A DNA stretch of 64,000 nt from Saccharothrix sp. ST-888 (GTDB lineage Bacteria > Actinomycetota > Actinomycetes > Streptomycetales > Streptomycetaceae). The notes under the pieces were generated by a model. That model made no database searches. It was not told the origin of the DNA and was given only the letters and a program-made list of their open reading frames with translations. Location: the NCBI RefSeq assembly GCF_000955975.1, contig NZ_JYJF01000012.1, positions 26,256 to 90,255 of the forward strand, written 5' to 3'. Positions 25,709 through 33,771 of this stretch are shown here, one piece after another. Within the stretch, counting starts at the first letter, position 1; every line of letters starts with the position of its first letter. A program made the translations under genes and the position numbers.

Positions 25709-26626
25709 TCAGATCCTGGCGAGGAAGGCGTCCGCGATCGCCTGGTAACCCGTGTCGTCGGCGTGGATGTCGCCCCGGGCCATGTTGGTCCACTGCATGA
25801 CCCGCGCCACGTTCAGCGGCAGTCGCTGCCCGTTCCACGGCACCAGTGGGAGGAACGAGTCGGTGGCGAAGGCGCCCGCCACGTCGACGGTCGGCACCCC
25901 GTGGGCGGCGTCGGTGGCGCCGATCGCCGCGTTCAGCACGTTCACCAGCGCCACCGAGAGCGCCGCCTGCGCGCGCCCCTGACCGCCCGTCAGCCAGACT
26001 GCCAGGAACGGGTCGTAGAGGTTCATGCCGAGTACGCGGGTGTGCGGGCCCGCAGCGCCCCTGAGCCGGCCGAGGACGGTGTCGAGGCCCCGGGTGGCCG
26101 TGCCGACGCCGGTCAGTGCGCAGGGCAGGTCGACCTTGCCGCCGGTGAGGCAGCCGTCCACGTCGTTGGCACCGATGTCCAGGGTCACCAGGACCCGGTC
26201 GCCGTGATGCCGGCGCAGGAAGTCCACCGCGGCCGAGAGCTGCGAGTCGGCGTAGGGGTGCGGGTACGGGCAGCCACCGTCGATCATCGTCCCGGTCGTC
26301 TCGCCGGGGCAGCCGAGGTCGGTGAAGTCGAAGGGCAGGCCCGAGGCGGACGCCCGGGCGCCGAGGGTGCGGGCGATGTCCTGGGCGTAGCCGCGGCCGG
26401 TGACGTGGCCGCCGCCCGGCAGTGACTGGTAGCCGGCCGCCAGCGAGTCGCCAAGTGCCAGGTAGTAGCTGGGAGTTGTTGAGCGCGGCGGTGCTGCTCC
26501 GGTTGCCGCGGCGGCCGGTCCGCTGGCCCCGAACAGCGTGGCGATGGCCAGGGCGGCGGCCGGCAGCGCGACTCGAAGACGGTGCGAGCGGAGGTGGGGG
26601 AGGCGGGGGAGCAGGTGTCGGCGCAT
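25709..26626 (-). CDS. Secreted SGNH/GDSL-type hydrolase
   Basis: 305 residues from the ATG at 26626, with GGAGGG six bases upstream; a TTG at 26632 is in frame. A signal peptide with arginine-rich n-region and hydrophobic core (LRVALPAAALAIATLFGASG) ends near AAAATG. SGNH blocks: LALGDSLAAGYQ (block I serine), GANDVDG (block III) and DIHADDTGYQ (block V Asp-x-His). Such enzymes hydrolyse esters (lipase or esterase) outside the cell. It sits on the opposite strand between the CBS gene and the P450 remnant, thus inside the duplicated block. Confidence 0.9.
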   Translation of the reverse strand: MRRHLLPRLPHLRSHRLRVALPAAALAIATLFGASGPAAAATGAAPPRSTTPSYYLALGDSLAAGYQSLPGGGHVTGRGYAQDIARTLGARASASGLPFDFTDLGCPGETTGTMIDGGCPYPHPYADSQLSAAVDFLRRHHGDRVLVTLDIGANDVDGCLTGGKVDLPCALTGVGTATRGLDTVLGRLRGAAGPHTRVLGMNLYDPFLAVWLTGGQGRAQAALSVALVNVLNAAIGATDAAHGVPTVDVAGAFATDSFLPLVPWNGQRLPLNVARVMQWTNMARGDIHADDTGYQAIADAFLARI

Positions 26627-26825
26627 GGACAACCCTCCAGCGGAGCCCGGTGATTGGGTCCCGCGAGGCTACTGCGCGGCACTTGCGCCTGTGTAGGGCT
26701 CCGACCGAACTGGGGCCGCCGTGCCGTCCTGCCCGCCCCCGGCCCGGGACGCGGTTCCCGGGACGGAGGCGGGCGGGCGGACGGGTTCCGGCGTGCGGCG
26801 CCGTGCTGTCGCACGGTCGGTGGCT

Positions 26826-27010
26826 GTGACCTTGGACCAGGCGCGGGTGAACCGGTTCTTCCTTCCCGGGACCTCTGTCGAGGGTCTGCCGTACGGGCTC
26901 TTCCGGGAGCTGCGCGCCACCGCGCCGGTCTGCCGGGTCGAGGAGCCGCCGGTCGGCAACTGGCCCGCCGGGCCCGGCTACTGGGCCGTGCTGCGGGATG
27001 CCGACGCCAA
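26826..27010 (+). pseudogene. 5' fragment of a cytochrome P450 gene
   Basis: About 62 codons nearly identical in protein sequence to the start of the complete P450 at 32409: GLPYGLFRELRATAPVC, EEPPVGNWPAGPGYWAVLR and so on. Similarity starts some 40 bases before the GTG (near 26785) and stops abruptly near 27010. No I-helix, ExxR or heme-binding region follows, so it cannot make a P450. Confidence 0.88.
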
Positions 27011-27227
27011 AGTTGCCCCGGCGTCGGCGAGGCCCTGCTCGGTGAGCTGGCCGGTCTCCCCGCAGCAGGGCCTCGATCTGCTCGGCCGGGGCGTCGGGAA
27101 GCGCGAGCCGGGTGATCACTTGAAGGTCCTGGAGCTCGGCCGTGCGCGCCAGGACGTCGGCGGTGAGCAGGGCCCGCAGGTCCGCGAGCTCGAACGGCCG
27201 ACCGGGCTGGCTGGCCTGGACGGTCAC
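27011..27227 (-). pseudogene. Frameshifted remnant of an unidentified gene
   Basis: On the minus strand an ATG at 27227 opens a coding-like stretch (QASQPGRPFELADLRALL, ARTAELQDLQVITRLALP). Near 27060 coding character jumps to another frame, which reads GETGQLTEQGLADAGATLA. It ends where the P450 fragment ends. It looks like the head of a gene with one frameshift, cut at the duplication junction. I do not recognise the family. Confidence 0.4.
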
Positions 27228-27326
27228 CCGCAGCAGTCCGGCGCGGTGCGGGCGGATTGCGGTGCGGTTCCCGGTGTTGGGCGTCGGTGATGCGCAACGG
27301 AGTCCTCCCAGGCCGGGGGCGGGCCC

Positions 27327-28322
27327 TCAGAAAGTGAGGGTCTGACCCGGGGCGGACGCCTGCTTCCTGGTGTAGGCGACGCCGTGCACCTTGAGGCCGG
27401 CCGGGTCGAGGAGGGAGATCACGCCGCCGTCCTCGCCCAGTCGGAAGCCGTTCGCGGCCTGGAGGGTGGTGCTGGCGCCGGGCTGGAGTTCGGTGTCGGG
27501 CAGCGGCAGCAGGTTCTTCTGCTGGTCGCTGAGGTGCCAGCCCTGGAGGTTGATCGGCGCGGCCGAGGTGTTGACCAGGGTGACCGTCTCGGCCGCCGGG
27601 GCGAGCGGGTTGACCAGCGCGGCCGAGATCCGCACCGGCTCCTGGTGCGGGGCGGTGGGCCGGGCGGGGGCGAGGGCATGGCCGGTGGTGTCGTCGGTGT
27701 GCCAGGACTGGGACTGGAAGGCCAGGAAGATCGCGACCCAGCGGTTCTCCGAGGCCACGTGCAGCAGCAGGCCGCCGTCCTGCCGGACCCCGTCGTCGTT
27801 GGCGTGCGCCGCGTCGTTGCCCTGGTTCATGTGGATGTCGTGGACGCCGTTTCCGGGCTGGAAGTCGAAGACCTTGTCTCCGGCGTCGGTGGGCCAGCGC
27901 TGGCCGAAAACGTAGAGGCCGATGGTCTGGTCGGCGATGGCACGCTGGACGTAGTGGTCGAGCAGGTCCTCCAGGTCGTTGTCGAGGCCGGGGGCGTCGG
28001 GCGGGAGGACGCGCATGGTGGCCGGGTCGAAGAGGTTCCCGCGGATGAAGTCGAGGCAGGCCGTGCCGGGCCGGGACGGCTCAGGGTGCCAGCCGCTGCC
28101 GGCCGGAGGAAGCAGCTGCGTCAGCGGGTGGTGGAAGTCGTCGACGGCGACGTACAGCAGGTTCGGCGGCGTGTCCTGGGACCTGACGTTCACGGCGATC
28201 CGGTAGTCGGTGCCGCCGTCGTCGCGTACGTGGATCTGGTAGTGCGGCGTCGAAACCTTCGCTGCCTCGCGCACGCTCTCGACGGCTCTGGCGGCGAGCA
28301 CGCCGTAGTTGATCAGGGGCAT
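27327..28322 (-). CDS. YukJ-family (DUF2278) protein with lamin-tail-like C-terminus
   Basis: 331 residues from the ATG at 28322 (GAGAGGAC upstream). Residues ~1-215 match the DUF2278/YukJ type: MPLINYGVLAARAV, TPHYQIHVRDDGG, RSQDTPPNLLYVAVDDF and DIHMNQGN. Residues ~225-331 form a beta-rich domain of the lamin-tail type (VTLVNTSAAPINLQGWHLSD, then VISLLDPAGLKVHGVAYTRK). No signal peptide is visible. Function is unknown in this family; lamin-tail domains often occur with nucleases or surface proteins. Its neighbours are remnants, so context is uninformative. Confidence 0.85.
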   Translation of the reverse strand: MPLINYGVLAARAVESVREAAKVSTPHYQIHVRDDGGTDYRIAVNVRSQDTPPNLLYVAVDDFHHPLTQLLPPAGSGWHPEPSRPGTACLDFIRGNLFDPATMRVLPPDAPGLDNDLEDLLDHYVQRAIADQTIGLYVFGQRWPTDAGDKVFDFQPGNGVHDIHMNQGNDAAHANDDGVRQDGGLLLHVASENRWVAIFLAFQSQSWHTDDTTGHALAPARPTAPHQEPVRISAALVNPLAPAAETVTLVNTSAAPINLQGWHLSDQQKNLLPLPDTELQPGASTTLQAANGFRLGEDGGVISLLDPAGLKVHGVAYTRKQASAPGQTLTF

Positions 28323-29161
28323 CTGTCGTCCTCTCGGCTGAATCTGCGGGTAGCGGTGACCCGGATTGCTCCCGTTATCGCCGATCGGCGGCTGGGCGGG
28401 GCGGAGAACCACGCGGTGTTCACCCGCATGCCGTCCGACGGCGAGTCATGAGCGCCCGGGTTGCGCCGTCCCGGAGGTCCGGCCCGTCGTGCACTCCGCT
28501 GCCGCGCGCGTGAATGAATCGTCCGTGTGCGTGTCTCTGTCTGAGGTTCGCGGGCACACCGGGCGCCGCAACCCCACCGAGACGACGACCCGCCGTCCGT
28601 CCACCGGCACGTCCGCGGTCCTCCGCCCGAGGACGGGTTCGTCGCCGATCGCGAGGTCGATGGGGGTGTCGTGGAAGGCGACGCCGCCGACTCCCAGGGG
28701 CGCGCCGGTCGGGAGGTCGAGCAGGGCCGGCGGACGGCTCGGGCGGGTGCGGACCGGTGGCAGGTGGCCGGCGGTGGCGATGCGGCAGCGGTGGTAGCGG
28801 GCGTGTGGTAGGCGGTCATGACGGTGAGGGCCCGGAACAGAGCCGGGCTGCCCTGGGCGGCCAGGGGCGGGCTGCATGCGTGCGGTGAGCGCCGGGACCT
28901 CCGCACCGGGCCGGGGACGGACGGACGCTGAGGACCTCGGGAGAGACGAGCGGCACTTCAATGCAGTTCGGTGTCACATCGACAGTGGATCGAGGCGAGG
29001 CTTTTCGAGTGAAAAACCGGAGCAAGGCCGCCTGATTGACGGTTCGCCGACTACTGAGGGTTCGTCATACCATACGTTAAATTCCGGCGCCCACAGTGGC
29101 GGCGCTCGTGCACAGAGTTCATTCACACCTGCCCCGGACCACAAAGCCAAGAGGAACAGTC
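28323..29161. other. 839-base gap, possibly one decayed reading frame
   Basis: No complete gene is supportable. On the minus strand about 28560-28790 reads like protein (PPALLDLPTGAPLGVGGVAF, then DLAIGDEPVLGRR), but its ends dissolve into low-quality sequence with apparent frame changes, so it may be a remnant. Positions 28960-29110 are noticeably A/T-richer than the rest of the window and probably hold the promoter of the secreted protein at 29162. Confidence 0.4.
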
Positions 29162-29653
29162 ATGCGCCTCACCCGCTGCGCTCTCGTTGCTTCAACGGTG
29201 GCGGCTTCCGCCTCAGCCTTCGGCCTGCCCCTCTTCTTTGCGGATTGGATGTCCCAGGGTTCCGATGCCACGCAGGTCCGCATGGTCAGCGCCGCCGGCG
29301 CCTCGCGGATCGAAGCCGAATCACCACAGCTCCCCTTCACGAATCCGGGTCCGCAGGGGTCAGCGCCCCCCTGTCACAGCTACGGCGGTCCCTACTGCGG
29401 CTGGGTGGGAACGTACTGGGGCGGCTGCGACAAGGATTGGGGCCTGAGCTTTGGATTCAAAAGCCCCGACTTGATCTGCCGCCACGACCCCCGCCCGAGC
29501 TCCTCGGCCACACCCAGCCCTTCGGCCACACCCAGCCCTTCGGACGAGCCCAGCCCTTCGGACGAGCCCAGCCCTTCGGACGAGCCCAGCCTCTCGGATG
29601 AGCTCAGCCTCTCGGCCGGGTCGGCCTCCACCGGAAGCAGCAGTTCCTCCTGA
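29162..29653 (+). CDS. Secreted protein with Ser-Pro-Ser-Asp-Glu-Pro repeats
   Basis: 163 residues from the ATG at 29162 (AAGAGGAA upstream). A signal peptide (RLTRCALVASTVAASASAFG) is followed by a small cysteine-containing region (PPCHSYGGPYCGWVG, GGCDKDWG, LICRHDP; four cysteines, possibly two disulfides). The C-terminal third is built from SPSATP/SPSDEP hexapeptides encoded by 18-base tandem repeats and ends in serines. No cell-wall anchor motif. Unknown function; the repeat tail could be an extended spacer. Confidence 0.65.
   Translation: MRLTRCALVASTVAASASAFGLPLFFADWMSQGSDATQVRMVSAAGASRIEAESPQLPFTNPGPQGSAPPCHSYGGPYCGWVGTYWGGCDKDWGLSFGFKSPDLICRHDPRPSSSATPSPSATPSPSDEPSPSDEPSPSDEPSLSDELSLSAGSASTGSSSSS
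29504..29611 (+). repeat. 18-base tandem repeat inside the secreted-protein gene
   Basis: Six in-frame 18-base units (29504, 29522, 29540, 29558, 29576, 29594), each giving six residues. The first two read TCGGCCACACCCAGCCCT, the middle ones TCGGACGAGCCCAGCCCT, and the last two have further changes. The copy number is likely to vary between strains by slippage. Confidence 0.85.
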
Positions 29654-30104
29654 CCAGTCCTGCTGGTGGGGCTCCGGCGACCAGCAGCAGCGGCTATGCG
29701 TGCCCGCCGATGGCGGTCGAACCGCAGGTGCTGCCGAGGGAAGAGAGACCTGCTCGTCTCGGCCCCGATCTCCGCACCGGGGTCGGCCGGTCGGTACCCG
29801 ACCGTGATAGCCAGGCAGACTGATCCACTACGAGAAACGCCGACGCCGAACTCTCGAAACTCCCCTGCAGCGCCGGGATGACTCATCGGGGCGACCGGGC
29901 ACAGCGGGTCTTCTCCGACCTGCAGGTCCGACTACGGAGGACTACGGCTTCGCCTGACCGACGGCCAAGCGGGTCGTTGGAGGGGAGCCGCATGGCTGCG
30001 GGACCGTCCCGGCGTGGCCGACCCGGCCGCCTCCCCGGAGGCCGGCCGTTCGTTGTCGGTACGGCTGGGGCGGCGGCTCATCAGGCTCCTGCTGCGACGT
30101 GATG
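29654..30104. other. 451-base gap without a recognisable gene
   Basis: This lies between the convergent genes for the secreted protein and the surface protein. Short overlapping frames exist on both strands but none has a start signal, consistent codon bias or a known motif. No hairpin stood out as a clear terminator. Confidence 0.45.
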
Positions 30105-30932
30105 TCAGGGACCGAAGGTGCTGCCGGTTCCTCTTCCGGCCGAGGACCGCGTGGCAGAACGACGTCGGCGAAGCCATGCCGTAGCCAGCATTCCCAGAAC
30201 CATCAGCAAACCGCCGGACGCGATCCCGATGTGCTTCGCGCTCAAAAGACGGCCGCTCCTACCGGAAGCCGCCGCATCGCGCGGAAGAGGGCGGATGGTG
30301 CCTCCGGAGCCGGGCGTCTCCGGCTCACTCTTGCCGTTTTGATGCTGGTCCCCTCCCTGGGGTGACGGGGAGCCGGACGCGCCTCTCCCTTCGGCAGCTT
30401 CACCATCACCATCCGGATGAGCACGGTTACCACGGCCACCGTCGTCTTCGTCGTCGATGCAGTGGGCAGCCGGGAAGGGGAACGCCCGTTCGTGACTGTC
30501 GAATGCCTTCACCACGAAGAGCGGGTGCTCCCTGAAGAAGTCACGAATCTTCCACTCGTACTGGTTGCTGGTCTGGGTGGGATAATTCACGTCCAAATAC
30601 GTTGAAACAGTAAAGCCACTCCATGGTTCCGCCGGCGACGAGGACGGGGATGACGGGTCCCTCTGGAGGAGGATGGCCTCCGGCCCACGCCGGCCGTTTT
30701 TCAGGATCACCCTGAACTGTTGGTCGATGAGTACGACACGGAGGGGACTGTGGCAGTCGCGCCAGGGATTGTGGTGATGGTGGTCCCTGTCCCTGTCCCC
30801 GTCCCCGTCCTGGAGCCACGGGGAGCCGGAGGCGTGCCGTGCAGACGCCTGCGCAGCGACGCCTGCCGACGGAGACGTAAGGGCGACCACCGCACCCGCC
30901 AGCGACGCTGCAACCCTGCGACGAAGATTCAT
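30105..30932 (-). CDS. Surface protein with signal peptide and C-terminal membrane anchor
   Basis: 275 residues from the ATG at 30932, with GGAGG eight bases upstream. An N-terminal signal (RRRVAASLAGAVVALTSPSA), a charged DGDGDRDRDHHHH stretch, a central region with aromatic character (FTVSTYLDVNYPTQ, YEWKIRDFFREHPLFVVKAF), then a low-complexity acidic/Gly/Ser spacer. A C-terminal hydrophobic helix (IGIASGGLLMVLGMLATAWL) is followed by RRRR, the classic order of a wall-spanning, membrane-anchored protein, though without an LPxTG motif. The Asp/His run could bind metal. No known family. Confidence 0.65.
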   Translation of the reverse strand: MNLRRRVAASLAGAVVALTSPSAGVAAQASARHASGSPWLQDGDGDRDRDHHHHNPWRDCHSPLRVVLIDQQFRVILKNGRRGPEAILLQRDPSSPSSSPAEPWSGFTVSTYLDVNYPTQTSNQYEWKIRDFFREHPLFVVKAFDSHERAFPFPAAHCIDDEDDGGRGNRAHPDGDGEAAEGRGASGSPSPQGGDQHQNGKSEPETPGSGGTIRPLPRDAAASGRSGRLLSAKHIGIASGGLLMVLGMLATAWLRRRRSATRSSAGRGTGSTFGP

Positions 30933-31741
30933 CCGATGACCTCCATGGGCGGCGAACGCAGGCGGCCACCTGGTGGGTGACGCATCCGAATCTCAGGAGA
31001 AGTTAAGAGGAGTCAACTCGTCATATCGTGAACATCCTCGGGGAGCCGTACCCTTGTCACTCAGCCGCAGCAGTTTCGGGCGGAAGAGGTGGTTCGTGGG
31101 CGGCTTTGACCGGGTGACCGCCACCGTGGGCGGCCGGCCCGTGGGACGGCCTCGCCCTTGCCGACAACCTCATCCGCCCTGGTAAGAGGCGCTGCGCGAG
31201 GGTACTGGCGTCGACCTCATCGGTCGAGCCGGCGCTCTGGCGGAGCCGACGAGGTCCCGGGATGCTGCGACTACTGCCGAACGGCCTCACGGGAGGTGGG
31301 ATTCCGCAGCTGCTCGACGGCGTCCAGCCGCACGCTGGAACAGGGAGAGGCCGGCGTGCTGCGGACCCTGGACGCCCTTGACGCGGCCGAGCTGAGGCAT
31401 ACCGGATCGGCCCGGAGCAGGGCGGACGCGGACCGGCTGAACACCGTCGAGGTCAGGGGGCCTGCACCTCCACCCTCATCGAGCTGACCCCGCGGATCCG
31501 CACCCTCGACCTCCACGCCGCACTCGCCGGCCCGAACCGCGCCCCCGATCGCCGCAGCCGCTACGACCGGGCGGACCACCGGGCCCGCGCCGTCGCCCTG
31601 AGCCGTGGCGCGGGCTCGCTGGGCCTGGGATGAGTTGCCCACGGTCATGGCCCAGCAGACCGTTGGTGCGCCCGCCGCTTTCCACGCGTCGACCACCGAT
31701 CCGACTGTCCTGGCACCACAACCCGTGTCACGCAAGGGATT
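30933..31741. other. 809-base gap without a recognisable gene
   Basis: It lies upstream of the surface protein and downstream of the HIT gene. Short frames (for example around 31158-31487 on the plus strand) carry protein-like snatches such as GVLRTLDALDAAELRHTGSA, but no complete gene, start signal or known motif. Most likely decayed sequence within a rearranged region. Confidence 0.4.
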
Positions 31742-32152
31742 TCACGTCAACGCGGACCTGATCCTGGCCGCGATCCCGGCTGCCTCTCCTTCGTCCCGGT
31801 ACCTGGTACGCGGCCAGAGGAAGCCGCGCAGCCCATCCCCGGGGTTGCGCGGGATCACATGGACGTGAAGATGCGGCACCGACTGGCTGATCCGGTTGTT
31901 GGCCAGCACCAGGCTGCCCGCCGCCGCCATACCCCGCTCCACCGCCGCGGTCATCCGCTGCACGCTCAGGAAGAACGGGCCCACCTCCGCCGCCGCGAGG
32001 TCCGTCAGTGTCGCCACATGCGGACGAGGCACCACCAGCACATGCCCTGGGAACAACGGGCGGTGATCCAGAAAGGCAACCGCCCCCTCGTCCTCCATCA
32101 CCAGATACGTCGCGGCTTCTCCGGCCACCACCGCACAGAAGAGGCACTCCAT
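31742..32152 (-). CDS. HIT-family nucleotide-binding protein
   Basis: 136 residues from the ATG at 32152; the ribosome-binding site is weak. An N-terminal CLFC pair (ECLFCAVVAGE), a central GHVLVVPRPHVATL and the catalytic histidine triad HLHVHVIPR (~103-111) identify a HIT protein of the Hint/HinT branch. These hydrolyse phosphoramidate or related bonds of adenosine nucleotides. The tail (FLWPRTRY) is typical for the branch. Phosphorus-nitrogen or phosphonate chemistry nearby makes it mildly interesting, but such genes are ubiquitous. Confidence 0.9.
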   Translation of the reverse strand: MECLFCAVVAGEAATYLVMEDEGAVAFLDHRPLFPGHVLVVPRPHVATLTDLAAAEVGPFFLSVQRMTAAVERGMAAAGSLVLANNRISQSVPHLHVHVIPRNPGDGLRGFLWPRTRYRDEGEAAGIAARIRSALT

Positions 32153-32224
32153 CCGCGGATTATCACCCCTGCTCGCCGCCCAGGACTCGTTCTCCGGAGG
32201 CTCGTCGTGCACGCGTCGGAGCCG

Positions 32225-32321
32225 GACCGAAGGGCCGATCGCCCACGCGGGTGCTGCAGGCCACGGCCGAGAGGGCCGGGTGGCCCAGTTCGTCGCGGCC
32301 GTCCGCACCGAGAAGGTCCGA
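32225..32321 (+). pseudogene. 3' remnant of a CBS-pair gene
   Basis: The plus strand from about 32270 encodes RVAQFVAAVRTEKV, matching the C-terminus of the intact CBS protein (RVAEFVAAVCSEKV at 25580-25627). Fainter similarity with a frameshift extends back to ~32225. The stop codon is lost (the frame continues into the P450 leader). It shows that a CBS gene once lay directly upstream of this P450. Confidence 0.75.
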
Positions 32322-32408
32322 CCGGCGCGGTGCGGGTGTCCGTGTGATCGGGCACCTGTTCCGCGTGCTCCTGGCGTCCGGCGCGGCGCTGTCGTACGGT
32401 CGGTCGTT

Positions 32409-33725
32409 GTGATCCTCGATCAGGCGCGGGTGAACCGGCTCTTCCTTCCCGAGACCTATGCCGAGGGGGTGCCGTACGGGCTCTTCCGGGAGCTGCGCGC
32501 CACCGCGCCGGTCTGCTGGGTCGAGGAGCCGCCGGTCGGCAACTGGCCCGCCGGGCCCGGCTACTGGGCCGTGCTGCGGCACGCCGACGTCAAGTACGTG
32601 CTGCGCACCCCGGAGCTGTTCTCCTCGCACCTGGGAGCGACCCAGATCCGCGACCCCGACTCCGCGGCGGACCTGGACTTCGCCCGGACGATGATGCTCA
32701 ACCAGGACCCGCCCGACCACTCCCGGCTGCGCCGGATCGTCGCCGGGGCCTTCACTCCGCGCGCCATCCGAGAGCTGACCGCCGCCATCGAGCGTCGGGC
32801 CGGGGAACTGGTCCACGCCGTAAGGCCGTTGGGTGAGGCGGACTTCGTGCAGCTGGCGGCCGACCTGCCGGTGTGGACGCTGGCCCGGATGATGGGCGTT
32901 CCCGAGCAGGACCGGCAGTTGCTGGTGGACTGGGCGAACCGGGTGATCGGCTACCAGGACACCGAGTACGCCCGCTCCAGCACCGCCGACCCCGGCCGGC
33001 TGTCCGAGGCGGGACGTGCGGCGCTCGCCCACCGCCCCGCCACCCTGACCGCCCCGGACGGCCGACCGGTCAACCCGCGCTCGCGGGCCGCGCTCGCCGA
33101 TATGTTCGCCTATGCCCATGCGCTGGCCGAACAGCCCACCCCCGGCAGCGTGTTGGCCCGGATGAGAGAGGGCGGGCTGAGCGTCGAGGAGTTCGAGACG
33201 ATGTTCTTCCTCTTCGCGGTGGCCGGGAACGAGACGCTGCGCAACGGCCTGCCCGGCGGCCTGGCCGCCCTCCTCGCCCACCCCGACCAGTACCGACTGC
33301 TGTGCGGCCGGCCGGAGCTCACCGCCTCGGCGGTCGAGGAGATGCTCCGGTTCTGGCCGCCCGTGCTGGACTTCCGGCGCACCGCCACCCGGGATGTGGA
33401 GCTGGCCGGGCGGCGGATCCGGCGCGGCGACAAGGTGGTGGTCCACCATGCCTCCGCCAACCGCGACGAGGCCGTCTTCCCGGATCCGGACCGCTTCGAC
33501 ATCACGCGCACACCCAATGACCACCTCGGCTTCGGCGACGGTCCGCACTTCTGCCTGGGGGCGCAACTCGCCAGAGTGCAGATGGGAGTGATGATCCGTC
33601 AGGTCGTCGACAAGCTGCCCGGGCTGGAGGTTGCCGTCGGTGGGCCGCTGCCGCGACTGGTCTCCAACTTCCAGAACGGGCTCAAACACCTGCCGATCCG
33701 CTGGAGTAGGGAGGCGGGGCGGTAG
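32409..33725 (+). CDS. Cytochrome P450 (CYP125/CYP142-like)
   Basis: 438 residues from a GTG chosen because the partial copy at 26826 also has a GTG there. The I-helix reads FAVAGNETLRNG (~270), the ExxR motif is EEMLRFWPP, and the heme loop is FGDGPHFCLGAQLAR with ligand Cys382. The AGNET form of the I-helix and the overall length resemble the CYP125/CYP142/CYP124 group that oxidises steroids and branched lipids. It needs separate ferredoxin partners, which are not encoded nearby. It converges on the phosphonate operon (46 bases between stops), so membership in that cluster is possible but not shown. It is preceded by the CBS remnant. Confidence 0.93.
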   Translation: MILDQARVNRLFLPETYAEGVPYGLFRELRATAPVCWVEEPPVGNWPAGPGYWAVLRHADVKYVLRTPELFSSHLGATQIRDPDSAADLDFARTMMLNQDPPDHSRLRRIVAGAFTPRAIRELTAAIERRAGELVHAVRPLGEADFVQLAADLPVWTLARMMGVPEQDRQLLVDWANRVIGYQDTEYARSSTADPGRLSEAGRAALAHRPATLTAPDGRPVNPRSRAALADMFAYAHALAEQPTPGSVLARMREGGLSVEEFETMFFLFAVAGNETLRNGLPGGLAALLAHPDQYRLLCGRPELTASAVEEMLRFWPPVLDFRRTATRDVELAGRRIRRGDKVVVHHASANRDEAVFPDPDRFDITRTPNDHLGFGDGPHFCLGAQLARVQMGVMIRQVVDKLPGLEVAVGGPLPRLVSNFQNGLKHLPIRWSREAGR

Positions 33726-33771
33726 GAGGAGGCGAGGGGCCCGAGGGGGGCGGGGTGGCAGGGGGAGCGTC

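Noticed and set aside
31158..31487. 109-codon plus-strand open frame
   Set aside because: No start signal, mixed codon character and no family; retained only as part of a gap description.
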